The notes: generated by a model not told the origin, from the letters alone. Positions 38,029-47,013 are shown, numbered from the stretch's first letter. The stretch: 64,000 nt of DNA from Lysobacter sp. BMK333-48F3 (GCF_019733395.1 NZ_JAIHOO010000001.1:1612001-1676000); one strand, 5' to 3'. A program made the numbers and translations.

Positions 38029-38796
38029 ATGAAAGTCCATTTCACCCTGCTTGCCCTCGCACTCGGCGTCGCCATCGCCGCCCCCGCCTATGCCGAAGGC
38101 GACGATGCCGATATCTACAGCAACACCAGCGTCAGCAACCGCATCGGCGTGTGGGGCGGAGCCAAGGTCCGCGGCAAGATCTACATCAAGTCCGAATCGG
38201 CCGCGACCGTCGATCAGGACCAGACCACGCTGGGCAACTCCTCCTGGGGCGACGGCGATCACGACGCTCATCTCGGCGGCAGCGCGCTGTCCGACGCACA
38301 GGGCAACATCGGCGCCAACGTCGCCGCTGGCGTCGGCAACACCCAGGCCAACGACACCGCCCTGTCCGCGGTCGACGGCGAAAAGGTGTTCGCATCGGCG
38401 ATGACCTTCAACAGCCAGGCCTCGGCCGGCAACTTCGCCTACTCGGGCGTGGACGACACCTACTACAGCGCCACCCTCGACGGCGACGCGCTGTCCAACG
38501 CCAAGGGCAACATCGGCGTGAACGTGGCCGCGGGCGTCGGCAACGCACAGACCAACGCGATGGCCGCCTCGGTCAACAGCTCCGGCCGCATCGCCAAGGC
38601 CGCGTCCGACAGCGAGCAGACCACCTTCCTCAACGAGCTCGCCGCCGACTGCGATCTGGACACCTTCGCCACCCTGGCCGGCAGCGCGCTGTCGGGCGCG
38701 CAGGGCAACATCGGCGCCAACGTCGCCGCCGGCGTCGGCAACCTGCAGCACAACGGCCTGTCGATCGCGACCGCTTCCTGCGGCAGCTGCGATTGA
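38029..38796 (+). CDS. Fap-type amyloid subunit (FapB/FapC-like)
   Basis: 255 residues, signal peptide (TLLALALGVAIAAPAYA). Three repeats at about 86-112, 154-181 and 219-246 carry the core GNIG(A/V)NVAAGVGNxQxN, very close to the GVNVAAG-NQQ repeat motif of Pseudomonas FapB and FapC. It ends in CGSC-D, a CXXC motif, which also occurs at the C-terminus of FapB/FapC. The repeats are separated by linkers rich in Asp, Ser and Thr. AGGAGAGAGG precedes the ATG. With the paralogue at 38865 it likely forms the fibre; which is nucleator and which is the main subunit cannot be told. Confidence 0.85.
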   Translation: MKVHFTLLALALGVAIAAPAYAEGDDADIYSNTSVSNRIGVWGGAKVRGKIYIKSESAATVDQDQTTLGNSSWGDGDHDAHLGGSALSDAQGNIGANVAAGVGNTQANDTALSAVDGEKVFASAMTFNSQASAGNFAYSGVDDTYYSATLDGDALSNAKGNIGVNVAAGVGNAQTNAMAASVNSSGRIAKAASDSEQTTFLNELAADCDLDTFATLAGSALSGAQGNIGANVAAGVGNLQHNGLSIATASCGSCD

Positions 38797-38864
38797 TCCG
38801 CGCGCGGCCGCGGCCAGATCGGGCCGCGGCCGTTCCGCTCCAGGCACCGCTACGGAGAACCGTT

Positions 38865-39683
38865 ATGAAACTTCACCACACCCTGCTCGCCATCGCGCTG
38901 GTTTCCAGCCTGGCGCTGCCGGTCTGGGCCGAAGGCGACGACGCCGACATCCATAGCTCGACCCGCGTCAGCAACGACATCGACGTGCACGGCCGGGTCA
39001 AGGTACGCGGCAAGATCAAGATCGCTTCCGAATCGGCCGCCACGGTCGATCAGGACCAGACCACCGAGTACAACCTGTCGCTCGGCGACGGCGATCACGA
39101 CGCCCATCTCGGCGACGACGCGCTGTCCGACGCGCAAGGCAACATCGGCGTCAATGTGGCCGCCGGCGTAGGCAACGTGCAGGCCAACGACACCGCCCTG
39201 TCGGCGGTCGACGGCGGGAAGGTTTTCGCCTCGGCGATGGTGTTCAGCAGCCAGAGCGCGAGCGATAACTACGCCACCACCAACACCGACCACACCTACT
39301 ACAGCGCCACCCTGGACGGCAACGCCCTGTCCGCCGCCAAAGGCAATATCGGCGTGAACGTGGCCGCGGGCGTCGGCAACGCGCAGAGCAACGCGATGGC
39401 CGCATCGGTCAACAGCTCGGGCCGCCTGGCCCTGGCCGTGGCCGACAGCGAGCAGAGCGCGATGTCCAATCTGCTCGACAGCGAAGGCCGGCGCATCAGC
39501 CTGGACCTGTACGCCACCCTGGGCGGCAGCGCCCTGTCCGGCGCGCAGGGCAACATCGGCGTCAACGTCGCCGCCGGCGTCGGCAATCTGCAGCACAACG
39601 GACTGTCGATCGCCACCGCCTCCTGCGGCGCTTGCGCGCCTCCGCCCCCGCCGCCCTCGTGCGGCAGCGGCTGCGGCGATTGA
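38865..39683 (+). CDS. Fap-type amyloid subunit (FapC-like, second paralogue)
   Basis: 272 residues, signal peptide (TLLAIALVSSLALPVWA). About 65 percent identical by eye to the neighbour at 38029, with the same three repeats (about 86-112, 154-181, 222-249), all with the perfect core GNIGVNVAAGVGN. The C-terminus is extended and cysteine-rich: CGAC, a run of prolines, then CGSGC. The long linkers between repeats are similar to those in FapC. The gene is probably a tandem duplication of the one before it. Codon use and GC match the neighbouring genes, so no recent transfer is suggested. Confidence 0.87.
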   Translation: MKLHHTLLAIALVSSLALPVWAEGDDADIHSSTRVSNDIDVHGRVKVRGKIKIASESAATVDQDQTTEYNLSLGDGDHDAHLGDDALSDAQGNIGVNVAAGVGNVQANDTALSAVDGGKVFASAMVFSSQSASDNYATTNTDHTYYSATLDGNALSAAKGNIGVNVAAGVGNAQSNAMAASVNSSGRLALAVADSEQSAMSNLLDSEGRRISLDLYATLGGSALSGAQGNIGVNVAAGVGNLQHNGLSIATASCGACAPPPPPPSCGSGCGD

Positions 39684-39761
39684 GCCGCAGCGCGATCCGC
39701 GACGGTCGCCCCCGGCCGTCGCGGATCGATTCCTCCACACGCATCGACTTATTCCGCCGCC

Positions 39762-40490
39762 ATGAACCAGCCGTTCCGCCCGATCGCCGTCTGCCTCTGC
39801 GTCCTGCTGGCTGCGGGCGCAGCGCATGCGCAGTCGCCCGGCGAACGCAGCGTGCCGGTCGACGTCACTCGTCTGGTCGGCAACGGCGCGGTGCCCGGGA
39901 TCAAGCCGATGCGGACGATGCGCGATCTGCGCTATCGCGACCTGCTGCAGCAGCGCTACGACTTCAGCTGCGGCTCGGCGGCGCTGGCCAGCCTGCTGCA
40001 TTACGGCTACGGCCTGGACGTCAGCGAGGCCGAGATGATCAAGAAGATGATGGTCGGGGTCGATCCGAAGGAAGTGGTGCGCAACGGGTTCTCGATGCTG
40101 GACATGAAGCGTTACGTCTCCAGCATCGGCATGCGTGCGCACGGCTTCCGGATCGAACCCGACGCGCTGTACCGCTTGCAGATGCCGGTGATCGCCCTGC
40201 TCGATCTGAAGGGCTATCGCCATTTCGTGGTGGTCAAGGGCGCGGCCGGCGGACGGGTGTTCGTCGCCGATCCGGCGCTCGGCCACCGGGTCATGTCGGA
40301 AGCCGATTTCGTCCGCGGCTGGAACGGCATCGTGCTCGCGGTGGTCGGCGACCGGCCGATGCGCGCCGATTCCTATCTGGTCAAGCACCGCAGCTCGCCG
40401 GCGTTGGAGCGCCGGGTGGACGCGCTCGACCGCGCCACCACCCCGCCGCGAGTGGTCGAGTTCGGCCTGGTCGTTACCGATCTGTTCTGA
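39762..40490 (+). CDS. C39 family peptidase, FapD-like
   Basis: 242 residues with a signal peptide (AVCLCVLLAAGAAHAQ). C39 cysteine-peptidase core: catalytic Cys70 in DFSCGSAALASLL, His154 in YRHFVVVKG and Asp170 in FVADPALG. It is the bacteriocin-processing peptidase fold without the ABC transporter part, as in FapD, the periplasmic peptidase needed for amyloid secretion in Pseudomonas. Its place right after the two subunit genes matches fap order B-C-D. Confidence 0.92.
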   Translation: MNQPFRPIAVCLCVLLAAGAAHAQSPGERSVPVDVTRLVGNGAVPGIKPMRTMRDLRYRDLLQQRYDFSCGSAALASLLHYGYGLDVSEAEMIKKMMVGVDPKEVVRNGFSMLDMKRYVSSIGMRAHGFRIEPDALYRLQMPVIALLDLKGYRHFVVVKGAAGGRVFVADPALGHRVMSEADFVRGWNGIVLAVVGDRPMRADSYLVKHRSSPALERRVDALDRATTPPRVVEFGLVVTDLF

Positions 40491-40523
40491 CACGCAGGAT
40501 GCGTACCGATTGCGAGGTGCCCG

Positions 40524-41261
40524 ATGAACTGTCCATCCCCCTGTGCCATGTTCGCGGCCCTCGTGGCAGCGGCGGCCGCGGTCCAACCTGCGGCCGCCCT
40601 GCCCCCTTTGAAAGTCGACCTGGTCGATGAAGCGACCCTGGCGACGATCAACGGACGGTACTTCGGCGCGCAGATGCTGGTCGGCCTGCGGATAGACCTG
40701 GTCTCCAGCCTGCACACGCCGCAGCAAGGCCTGGCCAGCGCCCGCGGTTCGATGGTGGTGCAGCGCGAAGGCGGCGGCTTCTCGGTGCAGGTCGACGCGC
40801 GCAGCCAGGCCGAAGCCGGTTCCGGACTGCCCGAGGCGACGCCGGCGACCGCCAGCGGCGCCGAGCAGGTATCGGTACAGGGCATCGGCCAGATCGCGCA
40901 GATCGCCGGCGACCGCAACCGTCTGTCGAACCTGACCCGGATCGGCTTCGTCGACAGCGTCGACGCCAGCGGCTTCAACGGACAGACCCAGGCTGCTTCC
41001 AGCGCCGGTCCGATGACCGCGCAGGTGACCTTCCTCGACGGCGGCGTGCAGCTGGGCGTCGCCGGTGCGGGCGCCGGCCTGCAGCAACGGCTGGATCCGG
41101 CCGGCGGCGGCATCGTCCAATTCGGTCGCATCGCCGGCAACGACCTGACCGGCAGCAACAGCCTGCAGTTGCAGTTCGTAAGCGCTCCTGTCGCGCCGCA
41201 GCTGAGCCAGCAACTGGGCCTGCAACAAGCTTTGGAAAGCCTGCGCGCGCTGCCTCGCTGA
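40524..41261 (+). CDS. Exported protein in FapE position
   Basis: 245 residues, signal peptide (FAALVAAAAAVQPAAALP). The mature protein is beta-rich and glycine-rich, with QVSVQGIGQIAQIAGDRNRLSNLTRIGF and AQVTFLDGGVQLGVAG, and no cysteine after the signal. It has no domain I recognise with certainty; FapE identity rests on position between the FapD-like and FapF-like genes. FapE in Pseudomonas is an extracellular minor component. Confidence 0.7.
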   Translation: MNCPSPCAMFAALVAAAAAVQPAAALPPLKVDLVDEATLATINGRYFGAQMLVGLRIDLVSSLHTPQQGLASARGSMVVQREGGGFSVQVDARSQAEAGSGLPEATPATASGAEQVSVQGIGQIAQIAGDRNRLSNLTRIGFVDSVDASGFNGQTQAASSAGPMTAQVTFLDGGVQLGVAGAGAGLQQRLDPAGGGIVQFGRIAGNDLTGSNSLQLQFVSAPVAPQLSQQLGLQQALESLRALPR

Positions 41262-41296
41262 GCGCTCCCTCTCCTCTTGCCACGGACGCCGAGACC

Positions 41297-42634
41297 ATGC
41301 GCCCAGCCTTAGCACCCTTGTCGGTCGCGCTCATGCTCGCGATCGCGTTTCCGGCCGTCGCCGACGAATCGGACGACGGCCCGGCCCTATCCCTGCACCA
41401 GCGCATGCTCGAAATGAGCCGCGAACTGGCTACTCAGCGCGCCGAGATCGAACGCCTGCGCCAGCAGGTCGACGAGATGGAACTGAGCCAGCGCGGGCGC
41501 GGCCTGAGCGGCGAGGCCTCGATGCAGGACAACGCGGCCAAGGTCGCGCGCACGGTGGCCGAGGAGGCCCAGCGCAAGGCCTCGGCCACCGCCACCGACG
41601 AGGAGGCCCGGGTCGCGCAGAGCGCGCAGGACGGCACGGTGCAGATCGGCCAGACCCAGCGCGACGAGGACGCCCAGCGGCGCGAGCAGGAAAAGGCCCT
41701 GGTGGTGCGCGAGCATGCGCCGCTGTTCCAGCGCAAGTTCACCTTCGACGCCGGCTTCAGCTACAGCTACTACGACCGGCGCCAGCTCGCGCTCAGCGGC
41801 TTCCTGGCCCTGGACGCGATCTTCCTGGGCAGCATCAACCTCGACCAGACCAAGGCCACTGTCGGCACGCTGGAACTCACCGGCCGCTACGGCCTGACCG
41901 ACCGGCTCAGCGTCGAGGCCAGCGTGCCCTACGTCTACCGCGACTCGCGTTTCGTCAGCGGCGGCGCCGGCGGCGCCTCCAGCGTGGTAAGCGAAGTCAG
42001 CCTGCGTTCGCAGGGGCTCGGCGACGCCAGCGCCGCGGTGTACTACCAATGGGTCAAGGAATCGCCGCGCTGGCCCGACATCGTCACCAGCCTGCGCGTG
42101 CGTGCGCCGACCGGCCGCGATCCGTTCGGGCTCAAGCTGATCCAGCCCGACGACGACAACAACAACCTCAACATCCCCGAGGAGCTGCCGACCGGTTCGG
42201 GCGTGTGGAGCGCAACCTTCAACGTATCGGCGCTGCGCACCTACGACCCGGTGATCCTGTTCGGCAACATCGGCTACACCTACAACCAGCCGACCGACTT
42301 CGACGACATCTCGCCGGTGATGGAGCAGGTGTCGCCGGCCGAGGTCGCCTTGGGCAACACCATCCAGCTCAGCGGCGGCCTGGCGATCGCGCTCAACGAC
42401 CGGTCGGCGATCAGCTTCAGCGTCGCCACCGCGCAGACCGGCGCCACCCATACCACCGCGCCGGGCGGTCCCAAGCGGCGCGTGCCGGGCAGTTCCAGCA
42501 ACAGCACCACGCTCAACATCGGCGCCAGCTACGTGTTGCCGTCGGGATGGACCCTCAACGGCCAGCTCGCCGCCGGACTGACTCCGGACGCGCCGAACTT
42601 CGTGTTCTCGATGCGCGGTTCCAAGTCGTTCTGA
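41297..42634 (+). CDS. Coiled-coil/beta-barrel outer-membrane exporter, FapF-like
   Basis: 445 residues. Signal peptide (LSVALMLAIAFPAVADE), then a heptad-rich coiled coil at about 33-70 (SRELATQRAEIERLRQQVDEMEL), a charged linker, and a C-terminal beta-barrel (about 145-445) of alternating hydrophobic strands ending in Phe (SMRGSKSF), the usual outer-membrane sorting residue. Coiled coil followed by a 12-strand barrel is the FapF design, a trimeric channel that secretes Fap subunits. Final gene of the operon; a strong terminator follows at 42745. Confidence 0.85.
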   Translation: MRPALAPLSVALMLAIAFPAVADESDDGPALSLHQRMLEMSRELATQRAEIERLRQQVDEMELSQRGRGLSGEASMQDNAAKVARTVAEEAQRKASATATDEEARVAQSAQDGTVQIGQTQRDEDAQRREQEKALVVREHAPLFQRKFTFDAGFSYSYYDRRQLALSGFLALDAIFLGSINLDQTKATVGTLELTGRYGLTDRLSVEASVPYVYRDSRFVSGGAGGASSVVSEVSLRSQGLGDASAAVYYQWVKESPRWPDIVTSLRVRAPTGRDPFGLKLIQPDDDNNNLNIPEELPTGSGVWSATFNVSALRTYDPVILFGNIGYTYNQPTDFDDISPVMEQVSPAEVALGNTIQLSGGLAIALNDRSAISFSVATAQTGATHTTAPGGPKRRVPGSSSNSTTLNIGASYVLPSGWTLNGQLAAGLTPDAPNFVFSMRGSKSF

Positions 42635-42744
42635 GCCGAGGCGTCGCAAGGGGGAAGACAGGGGAGAACAGGGGATAGCGCCGCGGGGCGGCGCAACCGA
42701 CCGATCGGGTTTCGCGCTGCAGCGCCGTTCCGGCGCGGGCGCCG

Positions 42745-42777
42745 GGGCGAAGGTGTGAGGCTTTCGCCCTGTTTTTT
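42745..42777 (+). terminator. Rho-independent terminator of the amyloid-like operon
   Basis: GGGCGAA / TTTCGCCC stem around a short loop followed by GTTTTTTG, about 110 bp after the FapF-like stop. It lies between convergent transcripts. Confidence 0.85.
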
Positions 42778-42792
42778 GTCCGTTCCCGGCGC

Positions 42793-43020
42793 TCAGGCGG
42801 CGCGCTCGGGGCCGTCGTCGTCGACGCTGCCCTGCTCGAAGCGGGCTTGAATGGCGCGCACCCGCACCCGGGTCGATTCCAGCTCGCCGGCGGCGGCGCG
42901 CATCGCGGCGATCGGATCGTCGATGCCGAAGCGGCGGTGCAGGACCTTGCGTTCGCGTTCGTTGAGCCCGGCGAACAATTCCATCAGCCAGGCATTGAGT
43001 TCTTCGTCGTGCTCGCTCAT
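42793..43020 (-). CDS. Small protein resembling sigma-70 region 4
   Basis: 75 residues. LNERERKVLHRRFGIDD closely resembles the start of sigma-70 region 4 (family pattern L-REREVLRLRFG), and the later STRVRVRAIQARFEQ resembles the recognition helix of region 4.2 (S-ERVRQIEARAL). The helix-turn-helix between them is degenerate and about five residues short. There is no region 2, so it cannot be a complete sigma factor. It could act as an anti-sigma or co-regulator. It lies 70 bp downstream of the sigma-54 activator on the same strand, probably co-transcribed, and faces the amyloid-like operon. Confidence 0.65.
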   Translation of the reverse strand: MSEHDEELNAWLMELFAGLNERERKVLHRRFGIDDPIAAMRAAAGELESTRVRVRAIQARFEQGSVDDDGPERAA

Positions 43021-43090
43021 GGCCGCACTCGGTGATGGCGCCGAAGCGACGCCGCGAATGGGATGGGAACCGGAGGTTCGGGCAGCCGGT

Positions 43091-44545
43091 TCAGGCGGGT
43101 TGAGCGTCCTGCTCGGCGTCGTCTTCGCCGCTGCGCATGCCCAGCTTCAGCATCAGCCGGTACAGCGTCACCCGCGATACGCCTAGTTCGCGCGCCGATT
43201 CGCCCAGGCGCTGGCGATTGCGCTTGAGCGCTCGCTCGATCGCTTCGCGGGTGGCGACGTCGCGGGCTTCTTCCAAGGTCATCGGCCGCTCCGCGGCCGC
43301 GTCGCCGATGCGCAGGTCGGCGGCGGTGATATAGCGCCCTTCTGCCATGACCACGGCCTGGCGTACGCGGTTGATCAGCTCGCGCACGTTGCCGGGCCAG
43401 GCATGGCGCTGCATGGCCTGGCGCGCGCAGGGCGAGAAGCCCTTGAAGCCACGTCGGCCTTCCTGTGAATAGCGGCGCAGGGCGTGGTCGGCGAGCAGGT
43501 CGATGTCGGCGCCGCGCTCGCGCAACGGCGGCATCTGCATGCGCAGCACGCACAGGCGGTGATACAGATCGGCGCGGAACCGGCCGGCCGCGACCGCAGC
43601 GTCGAGATCGTGGTGGGTCGCCGAAACGATGCGCGCGTCGACCCGGATCGGAGTCTGGCCGCCGACCCGCTCGATGGTGCCCTGTTCGAGAAAGCGCAAC
43701 AGCGAGGTCTGGCTGTCCAGCGGCAGGTCGCCGATTTCGTCCAGGAACAAGGTGCCGCCGTGGGCCAGCTCGATCCGGCCGAGCTTGCGTTGCTGCGCGC
43801 CGGTGAAAGCGCCGCGCTCGTAGCCGAACAGCTCGGACTCGACCAGGTTGTGCGGGATCGCGCCGCAGTTGATCGCTACGAAAGGCGCACGGCTGCGCGA
43901 GGAATGCCGGTGCAGGGCCATCGCCGCCAGTTCCTTGCCGGTGCCCGTTTCGCCGGCGATGAACACCGGCGCATCGCTGCCGGCGGCCTTGCCGAGCATG
44001 CGGCACAGGGTGCGCACGCCCTCGCACTCGCCGATCATGCCGTCGACGTGATGGTGTTCGGCGCCGCGGTATTGGCCGCAGGACAGCGCCGCCATGCCGT
44101 GGCCGTGGCCGATCACTGTGTGCAGCACCGCCTCGGGGCAGGGCAGGGTGACGTAGTCGTAGCAGTAGTCGCGGATCAGCCGCCGCACCAGCGCGTCGCC
44201 GAGCTGCTCGGCGTGGATGCCGGCGATCCAGCCCGCGTTGGGCGTGGTCAGGGCGGAGCTCAGTTCGCTGAGGTCGCGGGCGCTGAAGCCTTCGCGCAGA
44301 TCCACCAACACGGCGTGCGCGGTATGCGGACTGGCGTGCAGCATGCGCATGACCGCTCGCGCGTCGGCGGCGCGGCGCAGGCTCCAGCCCAGCCCCCGCA
44401 ACGCGGTCAACGCGTGCATGCGCCCGGCCCCGCCGGGACTCAAGTACAACAATTCGCGCGGGCCTTCCGCTGCCGCACCCAATGGCGGCGGCAAAGTCAT
44501 GGCCGCTTGGCGACCCCCCAGGTCGCGCTGTGCGTGATTCGACAT
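43091..44545 (-). CDS. Sigma-54-dependent transcriptional activator (VpsR-like)
   Basis: 484 residues. An N-terminal receiver-like domain (about 30-150) without a clear phospho-acceptor triad, like VpsR. AAA+ domain with Walker A GETGTGKE (198-205), the sigma-54 contact loop GAFTGA (245-250) and Walker B TLFLDEIG (265-272). C-terminal Fis-type HTH (SARELGVSRVTLYRLMLKLG). It is the only sigma-54 activator in the window and faces the amyloid-like operon, whose promoter is sigma-54 type, so it is the probable activator. VpsR-like proteins often bind c-di-GMP; that is family knowledge, not seen here. Confidence 0.92.
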   Translation of the reverse strand: MSNHAQRDLGGRQAAMTLPPPLGAAAEGPRELLYLSPGGAGRMHALTALRGLGWSLRRAADARAVMRMLHASPHTAHAVLVDLREGFSARDLSELSSALTTPNAGWIAGIHAEQLGDALVRRLIRDYCYDYVTLPCPEAVLHTVIGHGHGMAALSCGQYRGAEHHHVDGMIGECEGVRTLCRMLGKAAGSDAPVFIAGETGTGKELAAMALHRHSSRSRAPFVAINCGAIPHNLVESELFGYERGAFTGAQQRKLGRIELAHGGTLFLDEIGDLPLDSQTSLLRFLEQGTIERVGGQTPIRVDARIVSATHHDLDAAVAAGRFRADLYHRLCVLRMQMPPLRERGADIDLLADHALRRYSQEGRRGFKGFSPCARQAMQRHAWPGNVRELINRVRQAVVMAEGRYITAADLRIGDAAAERPMTLEEARDVATREAIERALKRNRQRLGESARELGVSRVTLYRLMLKLGMRSGEDDAEQDAQPA

Positions 44546-44731
44546 CGCAGGTTCCCCACCGGCGCGAGCGCGCCATGAACTACCGCAAGTCTCTATGTAA
44601 ACGAAGATAGCAACCGATTGCGGACAGTGTGATATCCGTCCGATATACGGTAAAAAATTTGTGGTATACGGCGAACCGGGTGGGGCCCCGGTTCACCCGT
44701 TCAGCGCGGAAAACCAAGCTTGGACCCGCGC
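44546..44731. promoter_or_regulatory. AT-rich promoter region of the sigma-54 activator gene
   Basis: 186 bp, much richer in AT than surrounding DNA. It contains two TATACGG direct repeats about 22 bp apart and a GATATCCG/CCGATAT near-palindrome, possible regulator sites. No gene is present. Confidence 0.45.
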
Positions 44732-45775
44732 TTAGCCCTGTTCAGCGTCGTAGTCGAGGTGATAGCGCACCGCCGTTTCGACCTCGCGCTTGCTGCCCAG
44801 GAACACCGGCACGCGCTGGTGCAGGCCGGTCGGCTGCACTTCCAGCATGCGCTGGCGGCCGGTGCTGGCGGCGCCGCCGGCCTGTTCGACCAGCAGGCTC
44901 ATCGGGTTGGCCTCGTACATCAGCCGCAGCTTGCCGCCCTTGTCGGCGCACTTGGCGTCGAGCGGATAGCTGAAGATGCCGCCGCGGGTCAGGATGCGGT
45001 GCACGTCGGCGACCATCGACGCCACCCAGCGCATGTTGAAGTCCTTGCCGCGCGGGCCTTCCTTGCCGATCAGCAGGTCGGCGACGTAGCGCTGCATCGG
45101 CGGCTGCCAATGGCGCTGGTTGGACATGTTGACCGCGAATTCCTTGGTGTCTTCGGGAATCTTCATGTCGCGCGTGGTCAGCACGAAGCTGCCGACCTCG
45201 CGGTCGAGGGTGAAGGCGTGGGTGCCGTGGCCGATGGTCAGCACCAGCATGGTGCTGGGGCCGTAGGTGGTGTAGCCGGCGCAGACTTGCTCGGTGCCGG
45301 GCTGGAGGAAGTCCTTGTCCTCGGCCTGGGTCACGCCGTCGGGCGCGCGCAGCACCGAGAAGATGGTGCCGACCGAGATGTTGACGTCGATGTTGGACGA
45401 GCCGTCGAGGGGATCGAACAGCAGCAGGTAGTTGCCGCGCGGGTAGACGTCGGGAATCGGATGCGAGGTGTCCATCTCTTCCGAGGCCAGGCCGGCGAGG
45501 TGGCCGCCCCAGGCGTTGGCTTCGAGCAGGATCTCGTTGCTGAGCACGTCGAGCTTCTTCTGCGCCTCGCCCTGGATATTGCCCGTGCCGGCGTCGCCGA
45601 GCACGCCGCCGAGGGCGCCCTTGCCGACCGCGATCGAGATGGTCTTGCAGGCGCGGGCGACGACTTCGATCAGCAGGCGCAGGTCGGCGTTGATGCGGCC
45701 GGCGCGCTGTTCTTCGATCAGGTAACGGGTCAGGGAGATGGCGGAGCTGGGGCTGGGCGTGGGTACGGCGGACAT
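44732..45775 (-). CDS. fbp: Class I fructose-1,6-bisphosphatase
   Basis: Gluconeogenic enzyme hydrolysing fructose 1,6-bisphosphate to fructose 6-phosphate. 347 residues, normal for bacterial class I FBPase. The metal-binding motif [16 protein letters not shown] and the C-terminal [19 protein letters not shown] signature are both present. ATG 45775 (MSAVPTP) is used; the longer frame upstream is a shadow. Convergence or operon context offers no further hint. Confidence 0.97.
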   Translation of the reverse strand: MSAVPTPSPSSAISLTRYLIEEQRAGRINADLRLLIEVVARACKTISIAVGKGALGGVLGDAGTGNIQGEAQKKLDVLSNEILLEANAWGGHLAGLASEEMDTSHPIPDVYPRGNYLLLFDPLDGSSNIDVNISVGTIFSVLRAPDGVTQAEDKDFLQPGTEQVCAGYTTYGPSTMLVLTIGHGTHAFTLDREVGSFVLTTRDMKIPEDTKEFAVNMSNQRHWQPPMQRYVADLLIGKEGPRGKDFNMRWVASMVADVHRILTRGGIFSYPLDAKCADKGGKLRLMYEANPMSLLVEQAGGAASTGRQRMLEVQPTGLHQRVPVFLGSKREVETAVRYHLDYDAEQG

Positions 45776-45852
45776 GGGCTCGGGGCGGTGGCGGCGAGGG
45801 GCGCCATTGTCGCCGATGCCGGGCCGCGCGGCGCCTCGCCGCCGGCCCGCGT

Positions 45853-46341
45853 TCAGCTCGGGCGCAGGCCGTCGGCCTCGCGGCGCAGGTGGCGCTCGGT
45901 CACGCCGAAGGCATGGGCGACCTCGCGCAGGCTGCGGCCGCTGCGGATCGCGGCGCGGATGCCGACCCGGCGTAGGCCGACGAACACGCCCCAGGCCGAG
46001 GGAATCTCGATGGTGCCGGCGGCGCTGGCGCGATCGAGCAACTGGCGATGGGTCAGCGGATCCAGCGCCAGGCCCATGCGCGAGGAACAGGCGGCGCGGC
46101 CGCGCGGCAGGTACAGCCGGCGCCCGCCGTGACGGTGCACCAGCCCCAGCATCGCGCCGAAGCCGGCCTTGCCGGCCACCTCGGCGGCGACCCACGGCAG
46201 CGAGGCCAACACCTCGATGTGATGCTCCTCGCAGAACCGGCACAGCGACTCGAACTCGGGCGAGTCCGGCTCGGGCAGGCCGGCGAAGCAGGGTTGCGGG
46301 GCGCGCGAGGCGTCGCTGTGCAGAGTCAGTACGAAGTTCAT
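45853..46341 (-). CDS. Mor-like helix-turn-helix regulator
   Basis: 162 residues. The C-terminal half has [10 protein letters not shown] followed by [29 protein letters not shown], the pattern of the Mor/C transcription activator family first known from phage Mu. The N-terminal part is unrecognised. No other phage genes were seen nearby, so it may be a domesticated regulator. The assignment is by pattern only. It lies just upstream of fbp on the same strand. Confidence 0.6.
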   Translation of the reverse strand: MNFVLTLHSDASRAPQPCFAGLPEPDSPEFESLCRFCEEHHIEVLASLPWVAAEVAGKAGFGAMLGLVHRHGGRRLYLPRGRAACSSRMGLALDPLTHRQLLDRASAAGTIEIPSAWGVFVGLRRVGIRAAIRSGRSLREVAHAFGVTERHLRREADGLRPS

Positions 46342-46560
46342 GTCCGGCAGAACGCAGCGGCGCCGTATTCGTGAAGCGATGCGCGCGGCGGCGATCGCGG
46401 TTTGCGCCCTGCGGCGGCTGTACGGCTGCGATCGTCGCCCGCGCTGGGGAGGCGATCCGCATGTCGCCGCCGTCGCCGCGTCGCTACAAGTCGGACCTGC
46501 GGCGTCGTGCCGCAACGGGAGGCCGCTCCCGATCACGCGGTGCTACAGGAGAACACCGAC

Positions 46561-47013
46561 ATGCCCTATCAGATCTTTCAATGGAACGCCGACCCGCTGG
46601 CCATCCCCGAGCGCTACTGGGCCAGTGCGCAAGGCGTGCCGCCGGAGGGCGGCGACGTGGTCGACACGGTGCGCTTCACCCAGTTCACCTCCTGCATCGG
46701 CGTCCTCGCCAGCAGCGGCGAGGGCGAGGACACGCAGGTGGTCGGCATCCATCTGTCGTTGATGGACGCGAACGACAACTGGTTCGATATCGGCGCGGCG
46801 CAACAGGTCATGGCCGTGCTGGCGAACTATCCGGACAATCGCTGGATCGTCGGCCAGACCACGATCTGGGAGGACACCGATCCGGTCAGCGCCGCCTACC
46901 AGTACCTGGTCGACCAGATCGGCGAAGCCAACTACCTGTCCGCCGACGACGGCATCTACTCCGGCGCGATCAACCAGGTCGACGAGCTGGAAGCCCGCTA
47001 CGTCGCAGCCTGA
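46561..47013 (+). CDS. Hypothetical protein, possible CheD/CNF1-like fold
   Basis: 150 residues, acidic, no signal or membrane helix. The segment TSCIGVLA...GIHLSL places a Cys and a His 19 residues apart, as in the catalytic pair of CheD-like deamidases (GSCVAV...NHFML, 17 apart). The rest of the chain is not alignable by eye. CAGGAGAA precedes the ATG, giving good support for translation. Function unknown; the CheD link is an inference from one short motif. Confidence 0.6.
   Translation: MPYQIFQWNADPLAIPERYWASAQGVPPEGGDVVDTVRFTQFTSCIGVLASSGEGEDTQVVGIHLSLMDANDNWFDIGAAQQVMAVLANYPDNRWIVGQTTIWEDTDPVSAAYQYLVDQIGEANYLSADDGIYSGAINQVDELEARYVAA

Noticed and set aside
37383..39683. A single 766-residue frame across the amyloid subunit genes
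   Set aside because: The first part is a shifted-frame shadow; only the last 272 residues, from 38865, have a signal peptide and repeats.
45853..46341. Mor-like gene as a sign of a prophage
   Set aside because: No phage structural, integrase or lysis genes were seen around it.
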